Source: Actinomycetota bacterium (GTDB taxonomy: Bacteria > Actinomycetota > Thermoleophilia > Gaiellales > Gaiellaceae). Taken from it: 53,229 bases of DNA. Below are positions 9,002 to 19,236 of this stretch, in pieces (the stretch's first letter is position 1; every line of letters starts with the position of its first letter). Both the position numbers and the translations under genes were made by a program. The notes beneath the pieces were generated by a model. The model was not told the origin of the DNA. It worked only from the letters and a program-made list of their open reading frames with translations, and searched no databases. The stretch spans positions 1 to 53,229 of the forward strand of contig VAXO01000021.1 of NCBI GenBank assembly GCA_005888435.1, given 5' to 3'.

Positions 9002-10206
9002 CCGGGCCAGGTCCAGTCGCGAATCTCCGGCGGATCCTCGCCGTGCTCGCGCCCGTACGCCCGCGCCCAGAGGCGGCTGTCGATCATGTCCTGGCGGAGA
9101 TGGTCGGCCGTGCCGGCGAGGTGCGGCAGGCGGTCGATGACGTCGATCACCAGATGGAACCGGTCGAGGTCATTGAGCATGACCATGTCGAACGGCGTCG
9201 TGGTCGTCCCCTCTTCCTTGTAGCCGCGGACGTGGAGGTTGCCGTGGTTCGTGCGCCGGTACGTCAGGCGATGGATCAGCCACGGGTAGCCGTGGTAGGC
9301 GAACACGACCGGGCGATCGACGGTGAAGAGCGAGTCGAACTCCTTGTCGGAGAGACCGTGAGGATGCTGCGTGTCGGGCTGCATGCGCATCAGGTCGACG
9401 ACGTTCACGACGCGTAGCCTCAGGTCGGGCAGCCGCGCACGCAGAATCGCGGCAGCCGCGAGAGTCTCGAGGGTCGGCACGTCGCCGCAGCAGCCCAGCA
9501 CGACGTCGGGCTCTGCGTCCTCGTCGTTCGAAGCCCACTCCCAGATGCCAATGCCGCGCGTGCAATGCGCGATCGCGTCGGGCATCGACAGGTACTGCAG
9601 CGCGGGCTGTTTGCCGGCGACGATCACGTTGACGTAGTCGCGGCTGCGGAGACAGTGGTCGGCGACGGAGAGCAGCGTGTTCGCGTCTGGCGGCAGATAC
9701 ACGCGGATGATCTCCGCCTTCTTGTTGACGACGTGGTCGATGAAGCCGGGGTCCTGATGCGAGAACCCGTTGTGGTCCTGCCGCCACACGTGTGAGCTGA
9801 GGAGGTAGTTCAGCGACGCGATGGGCTGTCGCCACGGAATCGCACGCGTCACCTTCAGCCACTTCGCATGCTGGTTGAACATCGAGCCGATGATGTGGAC
9901 GAAGGCCTCGTAGCAGTCGAAGAGGCCGTGCCGGCCGGTGAGCAGGTAGCCCTCGAGCCAGCCCTGGCAGAGATGCTCCGACAGCACCTCCATGACACGG
10001 CCGTCGGGTGCGAGTGCCTCGTCGGTCGGCTCCATCTCGGCGTCCCACGCGCGCGCCGTCACTTCGAACACGTCGCCCAGCCGGTTCGACGCCGTCTCGT
10101 CCGGGCCGAACAGGCGGAAGTTGTCCGGGTTCCGGGAGATCACGTCGCGCAGAAACGTCCCGAACACACGCGTCGACTCCGCCGTGTCGACGCCGGGATG
10201 CGTCAA
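8998..10206 (-). CDS. xfp: Phosphoketolase, C-terminal part (XFP middle + XFP_C)
   Basis: [35 protein letters not shown]...[25 protein letters not shown]...[21 protein letters not shown]; possible TTG start overlapping upstream TGA. Confidence 0.85.
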   Translation of the reverse strand: MTHPGVDTAESTRVFGTFLRDVISRNPDNFRLFGPDETASNRLGDVFEVTARAWDAEMEPTDEALAPDGRVMEVLSEHLCQGWLEGYLLTGRHGLFDCYEAFVHIIGSMFNQHAKWLKVTRAIPWRQPIASLNYLLSSHVWRQDHNGFSHQDPGFIDHVVNKKAEIIRVYLPPDANTLLSVADHCLRSRDYVNVIVAGKQPALQYLSMPDAIAHCTRGIGIWEWASNDEDAEPDVVLGCCGDVPTLETLAAAAILRARLPDLRLRVVNVVDLMRMQPDTQHPHGLSDKEFDSLFTVDRPVVFAYHGYPWLIHRLTYRRTNHGNLHVRGYKEEGTTTTPFDMVMLNDLDRFHLVIDVIDRLPHLAGTADHLRQDMIDSRLWARAYGREHGEDPPEIRDWTWPG

Positions 10207-11351
10207 GTCAGCGCCAGGTCGCGGAGGAGCACACCGCCGTTTGCCTGGGGGAGCGCGCTCATGCGCCTGTCCCCCTCGGGGGCGAGCTCGGCGAGCTCCG
10301 GGATCAGGCGCCCACTTTCGTCGAACAGCTCTTCGGGACCGTAGCTGCGCATCCAGTCTTCGAGGAGTCGAAGATGATCCGGGTTCGCCCGTACGTCGGT
10401 CACCGGCACCTGATGGGATCGCCACGTCCCCTCGACGGGAAGGCCGTCCACCTCTGCCGGGCCAGTCCACCCCTTCGGAGAGCGCAGGACGATCATCGGC
10501 CACGTCGGGCGCTCACCAACGCCGTTTGCGCGCGCGCGATGCTGGATCTCGGCGATGCGGTCGAGTGCACGGTCGAGCACTGCGGCGAAGCGGCGGTGCG
10601 CGTCGAGGTGGTCGTCCGACGCCTCGATCGTGATGAAGAGCGGCTCGTGTCCGTAGCCGCGCATCAGCGCCGCGAGCTCGTCCTCCGGGATGCGGGCCAG
10701 GACCGTCGGGTTGGCGATCTTGTAGCCGTTGAGGTGGAGGATCGGCAGCACGGCGCCGTCGCTCTGCGCATTGAGGAACTTGTTCGCATGCCAGCTCGTC
10801 GCGAGCGGCCCTGTCTCGGCCTCGCCGTCCCCGACGACGCACGCGACGAGCAGCTCGGGGTTGTCGAACGCAGCGCCGTACGCGTGCGCGAGCGAGTAGC
10901 CGAGCTCACCGCCCTCGTTGATCGACCCGGGTGTCTCCGGCGCGACGTGGCTCGGGATCCCGCCGGGGAACGAGAACTGACGGAAGAGCTCGCGCAGCCC
11001 TTCCTCGTCCTCCGTGATGTGCGGATACACCTCGCTGTAGGTCCCGTCGAGATACGCATTCGCGACAAGCCCGGGGCCTCCGTGCCCGGGGCCGGTGACA
11101 TAGAGCACGTTGAGCGCGCGCTGCCTGATCGCACGGTTGAGGTGCGCGTAGATGAGATTCAGTCCCGGCGTCGTGCCGAAATGGCCGAGCAGACGCGGTT
11201 TCACCTGCTCCGCCATGAGCGGTTCTCGGAGCAGCGGGTTGTCGAGCAGGTAGATCTGGCCGACCGACAGGTAATTCGCAGCGCGCCAGTAGGCATCGAG
11301 CCGCTCGGCCTCGGTGGCGCCGAGCGTCTCACTCTGCAGCGCTTCGGTCAT
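10203..11351 (-). CDS. xfp: Phosphoketolase, N-terminal part (XFP_N, ThDP binding)
   Basis: [22 protein letters not shown]...[26 protein letters not shown]...[37 protein letters not shown]; stops at LLRDLALT*. Confidence 0.88.
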   Translation of the reverse strand: MTEALQSETLGATEAERLDAYWRAANYLSVGQIYLLDNPLLREPLMAEQVKPRLLGHFGTTPGLNLIYAHLNRAIRQRALNVLYVTGPGHGGPGLVANAYLDGTYSEVYPHITEDEEGLRELFRQFSFPGGIPSHVAPETPGSINEGGELGYSLAHAYGAAFDNPELLVACVVGDGEAETGPLATSWHANKFLNAQSDGAVLPILHLNGYKIANPTVLARIPEDELAALMRGYGHEPLFITIEASDDHLDAHRRFAAVLDRALDRIAEIQHRARANGVGERPTWPMIVLRSPKGWTGPAEVDGLPVEGTWRSHQVPVTDVRANPDHLRLLEDWMRSYGPEELFDESGRLIPELAELAPEGDRRMSALPQANGGVLLRDLALT

Positions 11352-11430
11352 GCGACCCGAACGCTATGCCTTCCGTTCACCCTCGGCGTCACCTCGTGCG
11401 GGTCAGTCCGCACGACGACGCGCTCGCCGC

Positions 11431-12393
11431 TCAGCGCCTGCGAAAGATCCGGCGGCCGCCCTCTTCGACGACCTCGCCGTCCGCGTCGTCGCCGACTTCC
11501 TCGGCCTCGGCGGTCGCCGGAGCGTCGAAGCTTTGCTCCCACGGATCGTCCGCCTCGGGCGGGAGGACGCGGACGTGCCGCGGCGCGTCGGCGGGCTGCT
11601 CGGCAGGCTGCTCGTCGTCGTCAGAGCTGCGGCGCCACCAGCGCTTCTTGCCCTCGGATTGCTGCTCTTCTTCCTCCGCCGCCGCCGGCGGCAGCTCCGG
11701 CTCGGGCTCGTCCTCGGACTCGGGCTCCGGCTCGGGCTCTGCTTCGCCCGCCGCTTCGTCGTCGCGCGGCACTGCGCCGATGATCGTCATCGCGTCGGAG
11801 GGCTCCTGCGCCTCCTCGAATGCAGTCCACCCCAGCGCGTCGTGCTCCTCCGTGTCCTCGGAGCGCTGGCCCTCGACAACCGGATGCACAGGCGCGGCCG
11901 CCGCGGAGTGCGCAAAGGTCAGCTCCTCACGACCGGCAGCCCATTCGATCGCGCACACGATCAGCAGCGCGCCTGCCATGGCGAGCAGGATCGTCCACCA
12001 CGACAGGCTCGCGAGTCCGACCGCGACCGCGACGGCGATCAGGAACGCCACCTCGCCGGCGACGCGCCACACGACGGGCGAGACGCCTTCACGCGATCCG
12101 CGCGACCCGTAGCCGTATGCCGGCGGCGAGCCCGGCCAGGTCTGCTGCGTCCATCCGGCCGAGCGCAGCGCGCGCAGGTCGGAGCGCAGCGCCGCGGCGT
12201 GGCGGTGGAACGAGTCGACCGCCTCGAGCGTCCGCAGCGCCGCGTCGAGCTGCGCGGCATGGCGGTAAAAAGCGTCGAAGGCAGCGCGGACGCTCTCCTG
12301 CTCGTAGCCCTGCTCGGCGAGCGGGAGGTCCTCGGCCCGCGGCAGCGGCTCGCGCGAGGGCGTCTGCGGACTCGGCCAGGCCTCGTTTTCCAT
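11431..12393 (-). CDS. Membrane-anchored protein with acidic Pro/Glu-rich C-terminal tail
   Basis: Two hydrophobic segments (VAFLIAVAVAVGLASLSWWTILLAMAGALLIVCAIEW), EPEPEPESEDEPEPELPP tail. Confidence 0.65.
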   Translation of the reverse strand: MENEAWPSPQTPSREPLPRAEDLPLAEQGYEQESVRAAFDAFYRHAAQLDAALRTLEAVDSFHRHAAALRSDLRALRSAGWTQQTWPGSPPAYGYGSRGSREGVSPVVWRVAGEVAFLIAVAVAVGLASLSWWTILLAMAGALLIVCAIEWAAGREELTFAHSAAAAPVHPVVEGQRSEDTEEHDALGWTAFEEAQEPSDAMTIIGAVPRDDEAAGEAEPEPEPESEDEPEPELPPAAAEEEEQQSEGKKRWWRRSSDDDEQPAEQPADAPRHVRVLPPEADDPWEQSFDAPATAEAEEVGDDADGEVVEEGGRRIFRRR

Positions 12394-12417
12394 CGTTGAA
12401 TTATGCGTGGAGATCGG

Positions 12418-13188
12418 TCAGCCCGCAGCTTCGGCGCGCCAGAGGCCCCGGATGGCCCAGATCGCGAAGCCGCCGAGGAGGGCGAAGAGGATGCCGAAGG
12501 CGAGCAACGTCTTGTCGGGCGAGCCCGAGATCAGCCCGCGGCCCTCCTCCAGCAACGGCGTGATCGGGTTGACCCGCGCGACTCCGTGCAGCCACCCCTG
12601 CAGTAGCCCGAGCGGGACGTACACGGGGGCAAAGAAGAGCAGGATGAAGACCGGCATCTGGATGACCGGGAAGGCTTGCTGCGTTCGCAGCCGCATCGCG
12701 ACGCCTGCCGACCAGAGCGTGCCGACGATGCTGAGCAGGAAGCCGAGGGTGTACAGCGCGAACAGGTCGACGCCGCCGCCGCCGATCTTCATCTGCGCGG
12801 CGAACGCGACGCCCGTCACCACCACAATCACCGTAATCCACCGGACCAGGCCGGCAATCGCGTAGCCGAGCACGATGCCGACCCGGTTCGGAGCCGCGAG
12901 CATCAAGCGGCGCATGAAGCCCGACTCCCAGTCGCGTGCGATGCCGAAACCGGTGAACACACCGGAGAACGCGGCCGACTGCAGCAGCACGAACACGAAC
13001 TGGAACGCGGTGTAGCCGAGCGGGAAGTCGAAGCCCGGCACGTCGCGAATGCGTGACAGGCCGCCGACGAACGCCGTGAAGAAGAACAGCGGGAAGAGCA
13101 GCGACGGCAGGAGGAACGACGGGTTCGTGAAGAAGATGTGCGCCTGCCGCCAGGCGACGCCCTTCGCGACGTTGTAGATCTCTCTCAC
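12418..13188 (-). CDS. ABC-2 type transporter permease
   Basis: Six hydrophobic segments, FFTAFVGGLSRI...GIARDWESGFMRRLMLAAPNR. Confidence 0.85.
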   Translation of the reverse strand: MREIYNVAKGVAWRQAHIFFTNPSFLLPSLLFPLFFFTAFVGGLSRIRDVPGFDFPLGYTAFQFVFVLLQSAAFSGVFTGFGIARDWESGFMRRLMLAAPNRVGIVLGYAIAGLVRWITVIVVVTGVAFAAQMKIGGGGVDLFALYTLGFLLSIVGTLWSAGVAMRLRTQQAFPVIQMPVFILLFFAPVYVPLGLLQGWLHGVARVNPITPLLEEGRGLISGSPDKTLLAFGILFALLGGFAIWAIRGLWRAEAAG

Positions 13189-13964
13189 GACCGCGCCATC
13201 CGCTGGATCAGCGCATGTGTCGCGAGCACGAAGCCGACGATCGACATCCCGATCGCGACCGCGAAGCCGATCAGGATCGGCTCCCAGTGCCAGTCGTAGA
13301 TGACGAGCGCGCGCACCGCCTCGATCAGGTACGAGACCGGATTGATCGTCGCAACCCAGCGGAACCAGTCGGTCTCGATCAGGTTCCGCGGGATGTTCAT
13401 CGACGACAGGAACAGGAACACGAAGAAGACGGGGAACAGCCCCTGCACCGCCTCCGTCGATCCCGTTCGCAGCGCCGCCCAGCAGCCGAACGACGCGAAG
13501 GCGAGCGCGATCACCGCCTCGAGCACGAGCAGCAGCAGCGCGCCGCCGACACCGGTCTCGAGATGCACTCCGAACGCGAGCCCCACGGCGAGATAGAACA
13601 CCGCCTGCACGAGCGCGATCGTGAGCAACCCCCCGAGCTGGCCGAGCAGGAGCACGATCCCGCGCACCGGCGTCAGCGCGAGCCGGTTGAGGAACCCCGT
13701 CTGGATGTCGCGCGCGAACTCGACGTTCGCATTCACGGTCGCGAGCAAGGCACCCTGGATGAACGGCACTGCGATCGCGAAGGCGACGATCGAATCGGTC
13801 GGGAACCCCGGCAGCCGAGTCTCCGCCTTCAGCCCGCCCGAGTTCACCGCGAAAAGCAGCATCGGGAAGATCAGCGGGAAGACGATGTTGGCCGGCTGGC
13901 GCGCGGTGCGCACGACTGCGCGCCGGCCGAGCGTCGCAGCCTGCAGGGCGGCGGTCTGCGTCAA
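13185..13964 (-). CDS. ABC-2 type transporter permease
   Basis: ARQPANIVFPLIFPMLLFAVNSGGL...FARDIQTGFLNRLALTPVRG...; TTG start overlaps ATPase stop (TTGA). Confidence 0.85.
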   Translation of the reverse strand: MTQTAALQAATLGRRAVVRTARQPANIVFPLIFPMLLFAVNSGGLKAETRLPGFPTDSIVAFAIAVPFIQGALLATVNANVEFARDIQTGFLNRLALTPVRGIVLLLGQLGGLLTIALVQAVFYLAVGLAFGVHLETGVGGALLLLVLEAVIALAFASFGCWAALRTGSTEAVQGLFPVFFVFLFLSSMNIPRNLIETDWFRWVATINPVSYLIEAVRALVIYDWHWEPILIGFAVAIGMSIVGFVLATHALIQRMARS

Positions 13965-14962
13965 AGGGCCGCCGCCTCTTCCTCCTCCTGCTCCTCCTCT
14001 TCGCCCGCGCCCTCGAGGTGGCGTCCGGTCTTGGCCAGGAAGACGTCGTCGAGGGTTGGCTCGTGGATCTGCAGGTTCGAGATGCGAACTTTTTCCGCGT
14101 CCAGCGCGCGCACGATCTGCGCGAGGTCGCCGTCGGAGGCGGCGAGCTGCACGGCGACGCTCTCCGGCCCGAACCCCGTCGTCGGGGTGCCGAAGCGCTC
14201 CAGCACCGCTGCGACGGCGCCTTTCTGCTCGAGGTCGGCCGGCACCGCTTCGACTGTCGACCTGGAGATCTCCGCCTTCAGCTGCTCCGGGGTGCCCTGG
14301 GCGACGATGTGGCCGTGGTCGATGATCCCGACCCGGTCGGCGAGCACGTCTGCCTCCTCGAGGTACTGCGTCGTGAGGAAGACCGTCACGCCGTCCTCTT
14401 TGGCGAGGCGCCCGACCTCCTGCCACAGAGCCGTCCGGCTCTGGATGTCGAGGCCGGTCGTCGGCTCGTCGAGAAAGAGGATGCGCGGACGGTGGACGAG
14501 CGCCAGGGCGAGGTCGAGCCGGCGCTTCATGCCTCCCGAATAACCGCGGATCTTGCGATCGGCCGCCTCTGTCAGGCCGACGCGCGTCAGCAGCTCGTTG
14601 CTGCGGCGCTTGCGTTCCTCGCCGGTGATCCCGTGCATCGTCGCCTGCAGGCGCAGATGCTCGCGCCCGGTCAGATACGGGTCGAGCGCGGCCTCCTGGA
14701 GCGCAGCCCCGATCGCCTTTCGCACCTGTGGTCCTTCCTCGACGACGTCGTAACCGGCCACCGTCGCAGTGCCGGCGGTCGGCGGCAGCAGCGTCGTGAG
14801 CATGTGCACGGTCGTCGACTTGCCGGCGCCGTTCGGTCCGAGAAAACCGAAGATCTCGCCCGGATCGACGTGCAGGTCGATGCCGTCCACGGCGCGCGGG
14901 CCTTTCTTGAAGTCACGGACGAGGCCGTGCGCTTCGATGCTGTTCTCGCGGGGGGTCAACAC
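13961..14962 (-). CDS. ABC exporter ATPase (DrrA-like)
   Basis: Walker A GPNGAGKST, LRGYSGGMKRRLDLALAL signature, ILFLDEPTTGLD. Confidence 0.92.
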   Translation of the reverse strand: MLTPRENSIEAHGLVRDFKKGPRAVDGIDLHVDPGEIFGFLGPNGAGKSTTVHMLTTLLPPTAGTATVAGYDVVEEGPQVRKAIGAALQEAALDPYLTGREHLRLQATMHGITGEERKRRSNELLTRVGLTEAADRKIRGYSGGMKRRLDLALALVHRPRILFLDEPTTGLDIQSRTALWQEVGRLAKEDGVTVFLTTQYLEEADVLADRVGIIDHGHIVAQGTPEQLKAEISRSTVEAVPADLEQKGAVAAVLERFGTPTTGFGPESVAVQLAASDGDLAQIVRALDAEKVRISNLQIHEPTLDDVFLAKTGRHLEGAGEEEEQEEEEAAAL

Positions 14963-14971
14963 CCCCCGAGG

Positions 14972-15757
14972 CTACAGATGCGCGGTTTCGCGGCGGAGCA
15001 CGGAGGCAACCGCCGTCAATGCGACGCGAGTCTCGTCGAGCTCGGGCTCGCGCGTTGTGATGCGCTGCAAGCCGAGACCGGGCAGCAACACGACGCGGGC
15101 CAGGCGGCGTGAGCCCTGCACCAGCAGCCAGAGCTCCATCGTCAGCGCAAGCGCGAGCACGGAGACGACAAGCGGCGTGAACGCGGTCGCGGGCAGCGGC
15201 CAGAACCGGCCGCCGAAAACCGCCACCGGCATCAGCAGCGCGGCGAAATTCGTGCCGCAGCGGAGCGAGAAGCGCGACGGACGCGCGACGCCGCTCCAGG
15301 TGTCGAGGAGGCGGCGCTCTTCCGCGGCAGCGATCGAGCGGTGCTCCGCGCCGTGGAGGTAGAGCGTGCGCCCGCGCAGCAGCCACGCGAGCAGCGCGAA
15401 GGTCGTGAGGCCGCCGGCGATCAATCCGAACCAATGTGGGGTGAAGACGAGTGCGAGCGGCGCGAGGATCGCGACGATCAGGAAGATGCGCTCGCGTCCC
15501 CGTGCGACTCCGGTGCGCTTGAAGAGCGGTGAGAGCGAGGCGGCGAGGCGCACTAGCCCGCGCGCGAACGGCACGGCACGGAGCGCGCGCGGCGCCTGCG
15601 GCATCGCACCCTCCTTGAGGCTGCCGTCGACGCCCGCGTAGGCCCAGTAGTGCTGGCTGACGATGACGACGCCGTGCGAGCGCGCCATGCCGCCGAGCCG
15701 GGGCGACTCGCTGCGATCGGCCAGCTCGAGTTGGCGGAGGACGGCGGCCTGGTCCAC
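14972..15757 (-). CDS. DUF1385 / YqhQ-like membrane protein
   Basis: LGGMARSHGVVIVSQHYWAYAGVDGS...LHGAEHRSIAA...SRFSLRCGTNFAALLMPV. Confidence 0.7.
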   Translation of the reverse strand: MDQAAVLRQLELADRSESPRLGGMARSHGVVIVSQHYWAYAGVDGSLKEGAMPQAPRALRAVPFARGLVRLAASLSPLFKRTGVARGRERIFLIVAILAPLALVFTPHWFGLIAGGLTTFALLAWLLRGRTLYLHGAEHRSIAAAEERRLLDTWSGVARPSRFSLRCGTNFAALLMPVAVFGGRFWPLPATAFTPLVVSVLALALTMELWLLVQGSRRLARVVLLPGLGLQRITTREPELDETRVALTAVASVLRRETAHL

Positions 15758-15775
15758 CTAGCCATGATCGCCATG

Positions 15776-15805
15776 AAAAGGCCGCCCGGCAAGTGCCGGG
15801 CGGCC
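15776..15805 (-). terminator. Rho-independent terminator (minus strand)
   Basis: Perfect 11-bp stem GGCCGCCCGGC-AAGT-GCCGGGCGGCC followed by TTTT on the minus strand, downstream of 15836..15913. Confidence 0.85.
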
Positions 15806-15835
15806 CATCATTCGAGTCGTTCAGGTCCTAGTGGG

Positions 15836-15913
15836 TTACCAGTACCCGCGCGAGAAGAAGCCCAGGAGCGCGAGCACGAGGATCACGATAAGGATGATCC
15901 AGAGAATGCCCAT
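15836..15913 (-). CDS. 25-aa hydrophobic small membrane protein
   Basis: MGILWIILIVILVLALLGFFSRGYW*; strong SD AAAGGGAGG upstream; dedicated terminator downstream; not in supplied ORF track. Confidence 0.7.
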   Translation of the reverse strand: MGILWIILIVILVLALLGFFSRGYW

Positions 15914-16029
15914 GCTGTCTCTTTGCCTCCCTTTGGGTTAGTCGACCTGCTGTAGTTGATCTCAGCAACAGAACAACGGAGAACCGGCACATTTCGTTAC
16001 GGTGGCCGGCTTCGTCACCCGGGTAGCGA

Positions 16030-17025
16030 TCAGAAGATCGCCTGGATCGGCCAGTAGAAGGCGGCGGCGACGAGCGCGGCGGCGGGAATCGTGAGGACCC
16101 ACGCGACGACGATGTTCCCCGCAACGCCCCAGCGCACGGCCGACAGGCGCCGGGTCGCGCCGGCGCCCATGACGGCGCCCGAGACGACATGCGTCGTCGA
16201 CAGCGGATAGCCGTACTTCGTCGCGAGGTAGATCGTCGTGCCCGCGGCGGCCTGCGCGGCGAAGCCGCTCTCCGGCTCCATCCGGAAGACGCGCTGGCCG
16301 AGGGTGCCGATGATCCGCCAGCCGCCCGCGTACGTGCCGAGGCCGATCGCGACTCCGGCCGAGACCTTCACCCAGGTCGGGATCTCCAGGTTGGCGATGT
16401 CGCCGTTGTCGTGGAGGACGATCGCGAGCGCGATCACCCCCATCGTCTTCTGTGCGTCGTTCGCACCGTGCGTGAACGCGACCCAGGTCCCGGTACCGAG
16501 CTGGCCCAGCCGAAACCCGCGCGACGCGATACCGGGGTTCAGCCACTTGAAGACCCAGTAGAGGAACAACAGCAGCAGGAACGCCGCCGCGAACGCGATC
16601 GCCGGCGCGAAGATCGCGGGAATGACGACCTTGTGCGCGAGGCCGTGCCACTCCACGCCCGCGGCACCCGACTGCACGAGCGCGGCGCCGACGAGGCCGC
16701 CGATCAGGGCGTGCGACGAGCTCGACGGTAAGCCGAACCACCACGTCAGCAGGTTCCAGGCGATGGCGCCGAACAGCGCCGCGAGCAATGTGTGCAGCGT
16801 GGCGAGGTTGGCGTCGATGATCCCGGTCGCGATGTTCTTCGCGACAGCGGTCGTCACGAATGCGCCCGCGAGATTTGCCACGGACGCGATCAGCACTGCC
16901 ATCCGCGGGCTCAGGGCGCGCGTCCCGACGGACGTCGCGATCGCGTTCGCCGTGTCGTGGAAGCCGTTCGTGAAGTCGAAGCCGAGCGCGATCAGGACGA
17001 CCAGCACGAACAGGACGTCGTTCAC
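16030..17025 (-). CDS. pit: PiT-family inorganic phosphate transporter
   Basis: FDFTNGFHDTANAIATSVGTRALSPRMAV...STTHVVSGAVMGAGATRR. Confidence 0.93.
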   Translation of the reverse strand: MNDVLFVLVVLIALGFDFTNGFHDTANAIATSVGTRALSPRMAVLIASVANLAGAFVTTAVAKNIATGIIDANLATLHTLLAALFGAIAWNLLTWWFGLPSSSSHALIGGLVGAALVQSGAAGVEWHGLAHKVVIPAIFAPAIAFAAAFLLLLFLYWVFKWLNPGIASRGFRLGQLGTGTWVAFTHGANDAQKTMGVIALAIVLHDNGDIANLEIPTWVKVSAGVAIGLGTYAGGWRIIGTLGQRVFRMEPESGFAAQAAAGTTIYLATKYGYPLSTTHVVSGAVMGAGATRRLSAVRWGVAGNIVVAWVLTIPAAALVAAAFYWPIQAIF

Positions 17026-17034
17026 GCTGCCGCC

Positions 17035-17649
17035 TTAGCGATTCTTGACGAGGATCGCCTCGAGCACGTCGGCGGCGTTCTCGCACGCGTCGACGGCTTC
17101 TTCGAGTTGCTCGTGGATGTCCTTCCAGCGGATGATCGCTATGGCGTCGGTCTCGGTCTTGAAGAGCTGAGACACGGCCTCGCGGTTCAGCCGGTCGCCC
17201 TCGTCCTCGAGATCGCGCAGGTCGTGCAGCTGGCGGTCGGCGTTTCTGAACCCGTCGACGCGCTCCACGGCCTCGCTCAGCTTCTCCGTCGAACGAAGAA
17301 TCACCTGGGCCTGCTCCTTCGCGAACGGGCTGATCTCCGTGACGCCGTAGCCCGCGATGTTCCCCGCCGCCTCGTCGATGTGGTCGCAGACGTCGTCGAG
17401 GGCGCTCGCGAGCTCGTACATGTCGTCACGGTCGAAGGGCGTCACGAACGTCCGGTTGAGCAGGTCGACCACCTCGCGCGTCAGCCGGTCGCCCACGTGC
17501 TCTAGCTCCTTGATGTCGCGGAGCAGTCCGTCGCCGGGCGGGAACGCCTCGAGCAGCTCGACGAGCAGACGTGCGATCTCCACCGTGTTCCGGGCGGCGC
17601 GGCTGTAGAGGACGAAGAACTCGCGCTTCTGTGGGACGAGCGAGACCAC
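17035..17649 (-). CDS. DUF47 / PhoU-like Pit accessory protein
   Basis: VSLVPQKREFFVLYSRAARNTVEIARLLVELLE...IKELEHVGDRLTREVVDLLNRTFVTPFDRDDMYELASALDDVCDHIDEA. Confidence 0.9.
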   Translation of the reverse strand: MVSLVPQKREFFVLYSRAARNTVEIARLLVELLEAFPPGDGLLRDIKELEHVGDRLTREVVDLLNRTFVTPFDRDDMYELASALDDVCDHIDEAAGNIAGYGVTEISPFAKEQAQVILRSTEKLSEAVERVDGFRNADRQLHDLRDLEDEGDRLNREAVSQLFKTETDAIAIIRWKDIHEQLEEAVDACENAADVLEAILVKNR

Positions 17650-17701
17650 GGCGCGAGAGTTTGTCAGGTCGCCGGGACGGCGGCGCGGCGGCAGGCGGCG
17701 G

Positions 17702-18382
17702 TCAAGAGCCGCGAGAGGTCGGGTGCGTGGCGTCCGTGAACTCGCGAAACTCGGCCGTGAGGAGGTATGCGACCTGCTCGCCGATGTCGACGGCGTGGTC
17801 GCCGATGCGCTCGAGCGACCGGGAGACAAGCACCATGCGCAGCCCGTACTCGCGCATCGCCTGCGCTTCGCCGAGCTCGAGGATGCGCTCGACGACTCGG
17901 CGATTCGCACGGTCGATGAGCTCGTCCAGCGTGACAAGCGACTCGGCTGCCTCCAGATCGCGGTTGGCGAACGAGTCGAGCGCGATGCGGATCATCTCCT
18001 CGCAGCGCGAGCCCATCTCCTCGAAGCCCTCGATGAACCGCGGGGAGGGCTCGACGTCCGGGACGAGCTTGGAGAGCTTCGCGATCGTCACGCAGTAATC
18101 GGCCATCCGCTCGAGATGGAGGTTCACGTGCAGGATCGCGAGCACGAGCCGCAGGTCGCTCGCGACCGGCGTCTGCCTGGCCAGCAGAGTCTGGACCCCC
18201 TCCTCGATCGAGATGTAGCGCTGATCGACGTCGTCGTCGAACGCAATCACCTCGTCGGCGAGCTCGTGGTCTCGCTGCTCGAGCGCGTTGAGCGCGCCGC
18301 GGAGGGCCCGAAGAACGAGGGCGCCCTCCTCGTGCAGGGTCGACTCGAGCAGGTTGAGGTCCTCCTGGAAAGTCGTTCTCAT
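17702..18382 (-). CDS. phoU: Phosphate transport system regulator PhoU
   Basis: [32 protein letters not shown]...[35 protein letters not shown]...[19 protein letters not shown]. Confidence 0.93.
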   Translation of the reverse strand: MRTTFQEDLNLLESTLHEEGALVLRALRGALNALEQRDHELADEVIAFDDDVDQRYISIEEGVQTLLARQTPVASDLRLVLAILHVNLHLERMADYCVTIAKLSKLVPDVEPSPRFIEGFEEMGSRCEEMIRIALDSFANRDLEAAESLVTLDELIDRANRRVVERILELGEAQAMREYGLRMVLVSRSLERIGDHAVDIGEQVAYLLTAEFREFTDATHPTSRGS

Positions 18383-19236
18383 CCGAAGCGACCCGTGACG
18401 TAGTCCTCAGTTCGCTTGTCGGCGGGATTCGTGAAGAGCTTGTCGGTGTTCTCGTACTCGACGAGGATCCCCGTCCGCTTCCCCTCCTCGACCTGGAGCG
18501 AGAAGAACGCCGTCATGTCGGCAACGCGGGCAGCCTGCTGCATGTTGTGCGTGACGATGACGATCGTGTACTGGTCCTTCAGGTCGTGCATCAGCTCCTC
18601 GATCGCGGCAGTCGCGATCGGGTCGAGCGCCGAGGCCGGCTCGTCGAGCAGCAGGACCTCGGGCTCGATCGCGATCGCGCGCGCGATGCACAGCCGCTGC
18701 TGCTGGCCGCCTGAGAGCGACAGCGCGCTCTTCTTCAAACGGTCCTTGACCTCGTCCCAGAGCGCGGCGCGGGTCAGCGCCTTCTCGACGCGCTCGTCGA
18801 GGGCTTTCTTCATACCGAGCACACGCGGCCCCCACGCGACGTTGTCGTAGATCGACTTCGGGAAAGGGTTCGCACGCTGGAACACCATGCCGATGCGGCG
18901 GCGCACCTCGACGGGGTCGACGCCGTCGCCGTAGATGTCCTGCCCGTGATAGAGGACCCGGCCGTCGACCTTCGCTCCGGGAACGAGGTCGTTCATCCGG
19001 TTGAGCGACCGGATAAAGGTGCTCTTGCCGCAGCCCGACGGGCCGATGAAGGCCGTGATCAGGTTGCCGTAGATCTCGAGGTCGACCCCGCTGATCGCCG
19101 TCGTGGGCCCGTAGGTGACGGCGAGATCGCGGATGTCGAAGACAACCTTGCGTTGTGTGGGGGAGGGCGTCCGCCGCTCCTGCGCGATTTCCACGGGCGC
19201 CACGTCGACGGGAATCGTAACGTCGTCGGTCATCAT
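18379..19236 (-). CDS. pstB: Phosphate ABC transporter ATPase
   Basis: [28 protein letters not shown]...[42 protein letters not shown]. Confidence 0.95.
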   Translation of the reverse strand: MMTDDVTIPVDVAPVEIAQERRTPSPTQRKVVFDIRDLAVTYGPTTAISGVDLEIYGNLITAFIGPSGCGKSTFIRSLNRMNDLVPGAKVDGRVLYHGQDIYGDGVDPVEVRRRIGMVFQRANPFPKSIYDNVAWGPRVLGMKKALDERVEKALTRAALWDEVKDRLKKSALSLSGGQQQRLCIARAIAIEPEVLLLDEPASALDPIATAAIEELMHDLKDQYTIVIVTHNMQQAARVADMTAFFSLQVEEGKRTGILVEYENTDKLFTNPADKRTEDYVTGRFG

